Part shown: one piece after another, positions 61,901-64,000 of the stretch
How positions within the stretch are numbered: the stretch's first letter is position 1
How the letters are laid out: every line of letters starts with the position of its first letter
NCBI GenBank assembly: GCA_036850595.1
Contig: CM072168.1
Span: 14,747,982 to 14,811,981, forward strand
DNA from: Rhyacichthys aspro
Taxonomy: Eukaryota > Chordata > Actinopteri > Gobiiformes > Rhyacichthyidae
DNA: 64,000 nt
Direction: 5' to 3'
Position numbers and translations under genes: made by a program
The notes under the pieces: model-generated
What the model was told of the DNA's origin: nothing
The model's database searches: none
Seen by the model: only the letters and a program-made list of their open reading frames with translations

Positions 61901-62322
61901 CTTAAGTGTCTGTGGTCATAAATTATTAGTGTGCTACAAAGGAACAAGTTGGTTCAACAGCACACATAGCAGTTTGTTTCTAGTAAGCACTGATACCCTT
62001 ATGAATGAATTACGCTACAGTGTGAGTGGGTGCATGTGAGTTTAACCTTGCTAAAAGCCAGACAGTCCTTATCTTGGTCTTTGTCTTTGACCTCGAAGTC
62101 GTACAGCGCTTTGCCCTGTGGAGGAGTCTGGCTCAGGGGACGCAGCAGCTGGATGTAACTGGCGGGCAAGAAACCGTGGCAACCGTTGAGCTCGCCGTGG
62201 TACCAGTTATCGTCCACTTTGCGTCGTAGGATGATGATGTCGCCTTTGGAGAACTGGAGGTCTCCGGGTTCCTTGCCCTCGTACGAGTAGAGGGCTTTAC
62301 CGCAAGGCAGCGCTGGGATGTT
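39348..62322 (-). CDS. sh3rf3: SH3 domain-containing RING finger protein 3 (POSH2), partial, last 9 exons, 697 aa
   Basis: An E3 ubiquitin ligase and scaffold that in mammals binds Rac and promotes JNK signalling. Exons in transcript order: 62047-62322, 59845-59940, 55446-55754, 54622-54737, 51943-52113, 48523-48791, 45847-46172, 39761-40122 and 39348-39516; 2094 nt with stop, all phases consistent. Four SH3 domains: SH3-1 (ALPCGKALYSYEGKEPGDLQ), SH3-2 (QGKALYDFEVKDKDQDKDCL, finished in the next exon), SH3-3 (YLALYAYKPQKADELELRKG) and C-terminal SH3-4 (YRVVVPYPPQSEAEIELREG to FVESF). Conserved GKKNAKKRHSFTAL and NRHSMEISHPVLISS lie between SH3-2 and SH3-3. Ser/Pro-rich linkers and KAGGLLKLLSGAAAKKKPRS precede SH3-4. 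The N-terminal RING exon (about 185 aa by comparison with 882-aa human SH3RF3) must lie beyond 64,000. The SH3-3 wording and gene order favour SH3RF3 over SH3RF1. The two exons at 62047 and 55446 use weak donors (GTTAAA, GTGCAC). Confidence 0.9.
40268..41074. mobile_element. TA-flanked MITE with CCGTATTTTCCGGACTATA termini
   Basis: An 807-bp element in sh3rf3 with near-perfect inverted ends: CTGTATTTTCCGGACTATA on the left and the complement of CCGTATTTTCCGGACTATA on the right. Both ends are flanked by TA, the target duplication expected for Tc1/mariner-type transposition. TGCGGCTTATA motifs recur near both ends. The centre has two 136-bp spaced copies of GTGACAGTGGTTTGGTGTTC (40590 and 40726). 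No transposase is encoded. The ends resemble a family common in animal genomes; class assignment from TA alone is tentative. Confidence 0.8.
42460..44095 (+). pseudogene. Decayed non-LTR retrotransposon (LINE) reverse transcriptase remnant
   Basis: Three protein-like parts lie in LINE order. At 42465-42745 is a linker (KFKYALRYIKRNKN, FDFWKEVRMLNNC). At 42890-43490 are reverse transcriptase blocks: NNYQPLALPSSLSKVLERIL, FLDASKLFDCINHEKLSNKL, and the catalytic MCADDFVLL at the place of the usual F/YADD. At about 43,960-44,030 is a C-terminal FTSRMWRHWQSCLYV ending in a stop. The 3' end is a short TTGAA-type tandem tail (44,078-44,095). Stops and frameshifts break it and the endonuclease is missing, so it is inactive. 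The clade is not resolved by eye. Confidence 0.8.
44165..44530 (+). mobile_element. Second LINE 3' fragment (L2/Rex-like end)
   Basis: It encodes a LINE C-terminal piece (RTCDQALLVVPPARLKRRGE, GPRLWNALPLETRTDPSLPV, FKSLLTYLF, then stop). A typical 3' UTR follows (GTAAAGCACTTTGGTCAGC, ACACAAATAAAATAAACTTGA). It differs from the element at 42,460, so two independent insertions lie about 70 bp apart. Confidence 0.7.
46173..51942 (-). other. sh3rf3 introns around exon 48523-48791, no other gene seen
   Basis: The two introns are 2.35 kb and 3.15 kb. I see pyrimidine-rich and AT-rich sequence, no nested gene and no intact transposon. A threefold 10-bp unit (AAATAAGGTG) is at 51202-51231. Confidence 0.5.
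51943..52113 (-). CDS. sh3rf3: sh3rf3 exon encoding SH3-3
   Basis: A single 171-nt exon holds nearly the whole domain: YLALYAYKPQKADELELRKG, then CQDGWFKGTSL and GVFPGNYVTPVS. It is in phase 2 on both sides, so it could be skipped without breaking frame. Confidence 0.92.
53385..53398. promoter_or_regulatory. Palindromic RFX X-box in sh3rf3 intron
   Basis: GTTGCCATGGTAAC matches the RFX-family X-box (GTNRCC, short spacer, RGYAAC) on both halves. Within 60 bp downstream are ATAGCAAC (53425-53432) and GTTGCC half sites, and the surrounding 53,285-53,490 is richer in CpG than its flanks. Motif presence is direct; enhancer activity is inferred. Confidence 0.5.
57059..57139. promoter_or_regulatory. 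Candidate regulatory element: two POU octamers between inverted repeats
   Basis: A 10-bp perfect inverted repeat, GCTGCAGCAT (57059-57068) and ATGCTGCAGC (57130-57139), brackets two ATGCTAAT octamers (57085-57092 and 57107-57114). An ATCAAAG SOX/TCF-type site lies between them. It is intronic in sh3rf3. Confidence 0.4.
58826..58898. repeat. (CA)n microsatellite in sh3rf3 intron
   Basis: A perfect CA array of about 73 bp. It lies in the intron between exons 59845-59940 and 55446-55754, far from either splice site. Confidence 0.95.
60277..60535. mobile_element. Diverged relative of the 26,033 element
   Basis: It shares CAAGACTAAACAGTTCTAAA and AAGACACACCACA in the same order as the copy in sowahc. 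It continues into a GATACGGATATTGCAATTAA-type segment. The borders are unclear because the termini are not recognisable. Confidence 0.4.
61395..61630 (+). mobile_element. SINE-like dispersed fish repeat
   Basis: Blocks seen: GGGTTCTAATCTGG (like a tRNA B box), CTTTGGGCAAGACACC, CTTTGCCTCCAGTGT, GTGTGTGTGAATGGACAAATG and a GAAAAGCGCTATATAAATGCA end. I know this order of blocks from a very common teleost repeat. It lies in sh3rf3 intron sequence and has no coding role. Confidence 0.6.
62047..62322 (-). CDS. sh3rf3: sh3rf3 exon with SH3-1 and start of SH3-2
   Basis: 92 codons, phase 0 at both ends, opening with NIPALPCGKALYSYEGKEPG. SH3 hallmarks are present: ALYSYEG, GDIIILRRKVDDNWYHGEL and the GFLPASYIQ ending. 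QGKALYDFEVKDKDQDKD starts SH3-2, which continues in exon 59845-59940 with DEVLTVIRRVDENWAEGMLG and GIFPILYVE. Confidence 0.92.
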
Positions 62323-64000
62323 CTGAAAGGACACACATAGAGACTTAGTTTTCTTGTTTCAGGGCTTCACAATCAGCTTTATTCAGAATTACCACAGAAG
62401 CTGTATTTTAGATATAAATCATGTACAGAAGACTATTAATTGACAAGGAAAAGCGTTAAAGTTGCTATGATGCCAGAAAACCTTGAAATCTAGCTCTGTC
62501 ATTGTCATTATTATATTCTGTGGCACTTGGCTTTGCTTGTCTGTTCGTTAACTGACAACAAAACTAAACCGTATAATTTACTTAGCAGTTTTCAATTCAT
62601 TTTGGTACTAAAATATGTTAGAAAGATATGAGCTCTGGAAAAAAGTGACTTTCAAAGCTTCAACTGAGAAAAGATGAAAATCCAATATGTTGCAAACTGT
62701 TAGCCCTGGGGACAAAATTTGTTGGGTTTTATTCCCCCAGCTATATGTGAGATATGGCTTGTTATTAAAATGTTTGCCAGGTAATTGTTGTTTCCACCTT
62801 GGGCCAAACACAGTAATTTAGAAAATGTCAGCGCAGCATGGTACATTACTCTCTTGAGTTTCATTAAAATCAAGACCCGGGTGTCCGACGTGTAACGTGC
62901 AGAGAGAGACTGACAGTTTCACCCAACCACAACTTTTACAATTTGAGTAAACATGGCCAGTGTGAGGAAGATCAACTTCCACTGCATAAAACGACCAAAA
63001 TGAATGTACACACAACCCTGAGATAACATTTCGATACAACCTCATTGCTCTTTATATGCGGCCCACTTACATTAATAATACCTCCACAGTCCACACACTC
63101 CTACACAAACACTGTGGAATTCATCACATTCATACAATGAACACATTCTTGTAAGAGACAGGTATAAAAGGAAATTATCTTATACCGACTCCAAACAAAC
63201 AAAACAAACAAAGACAACACTGAGAGACGACAACTCCTTTTCTTCTGAGAGAACGTGTTTACAATGTGAGAAATGCTTGCATTCAGACACGCCGTTTTTA
63301 CACGCTCACAAACTGACTGATTTTCCCAAGACGCTACACTGAGCAGAGGAGCCTGAGGCTTTACCGCTTCACTGTTCTGAGATCAGTGGTGATGCAATAT
63401 GACGAAAGGCATGCACACAAAAATACATGAAAGCACTTTTACTATGACAGCTTATACTACATTTACTACTGCCAACACCTGTAACCATGACCCTGTAATG
63501 TACAGCAAATGGTTTTTAACTAAGTATCAAGCGGTTTAATGCAAGTGAAAACAACACAAAAGAGAACTGAAGGAGGTAATGGGTTTTGCGCAGAGGAGAA
63601 TAAGAGAAGATGACTAGAAAGACAAGTAAAGTGAGTTTGTGGCAAAGTTAGGTCAATTGTACCAAAAAGCTTTCCTGGAGCAACTAAAGTGGAGTGTAAT
63701 GGCAGATGTGTTAGGAGGTGAAAAGAAAAAAAGCACGTCTTCTGCCCTGGTCACTCTTCTTACCTGTGCACTTACCAATTCTCTCTTGTTCATCGCCCAT
63801 TTTTGTGCTTTTTTTTTACATTTTTAAGTAGCCCAGGGCAGACAGATTGGGCAGAGCTCCTGGAGGCTGCTACAGGGCCTCGTCTGGGAATGTGCACCAA
63901 GGTCACGCTACTGTTTGGTGAAAGTAACGACACAAAGTGAAACCAGGCCATGGGTTTTTGACTAGTTTGAGCATAAATCCAGGGCGTGAGGCTGTCTGTG
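62323..64000 (-). other. sh3rf3 first-intron sequence to window end, no exon seen
   Basis: Upstream of the SH3-1 exon in transcript sense. No RING-type Cys/His pattern (CxxC...CxH) is visible on the minus strand, so the RING exon must lie beyond the window. Confidence 0.6.

Overview
The window is vertebrate nuclear DNA, most likely from a teleost fish of unknown species. It has multi-exon genes with GT-AG introns, long CA/GT microsatellites, decayed LINE copies and a fish-type SINE. No bacterial, viral or plasmid genes were seen. Five protein-coding genes can be rebuilt exon by exon with consistent splice phases. In order they are asmt (-), akap17a (-), sowahc (-), septin10 (+) and sh3rf3 (-, 5' end outside the window).

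Layout. 1-5.6 kb: no coding sequence, two dinucleotide arrays and the probable 3' end of asmt. 5.6-15.4 kb: asmt, eight coding exons, 359 aa, the methyltransferase that makes melatonin. 16.9-21.5 kb: akap17a, six coding exons, 654 aa, an RS-domain splicing factor and PKA-anchoring protein. 24.6-27.8 kb: sowahc, four exons, 525 aa, with a winged-helix-like N-terminus and ankyrin repeats. 28.5-34.5 kb: septin10, ten coding exons, 427 aa, head to head with sowahc. 39.3-64.0 kb: the last nine coding exons of sh3rf3, 697 aa with four SH3 domains; the RING exon lies beyond 64,000. Its large introns hold a TA-flanked MITE, two LINE remnants, a SINE-like element, a long CA array and two motif clusters that look regulatory.

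The genes do not form one pathway. What they share is gene order. From memory, asmt-akap17a matches human pseudoautosomal region 1, and sowahc-septin10-sh3rf3 matches human 2q13, so the window joins two blocks that lie on different human chromosomes.

I found no clearly new biological system. The best leads are a CA array beside the 5' splice site of in-frame asmt exon 4, an intronic RFX X-box, a pair of POU octamers between inverted repeats, intron-split sowahc, and a MITE with a 136-bp internal duplication. Exon borders were placed by eye from reading frame, splice consensus and remembered family sequences, so ends may be off by a few bases. UTR ends are inferred.
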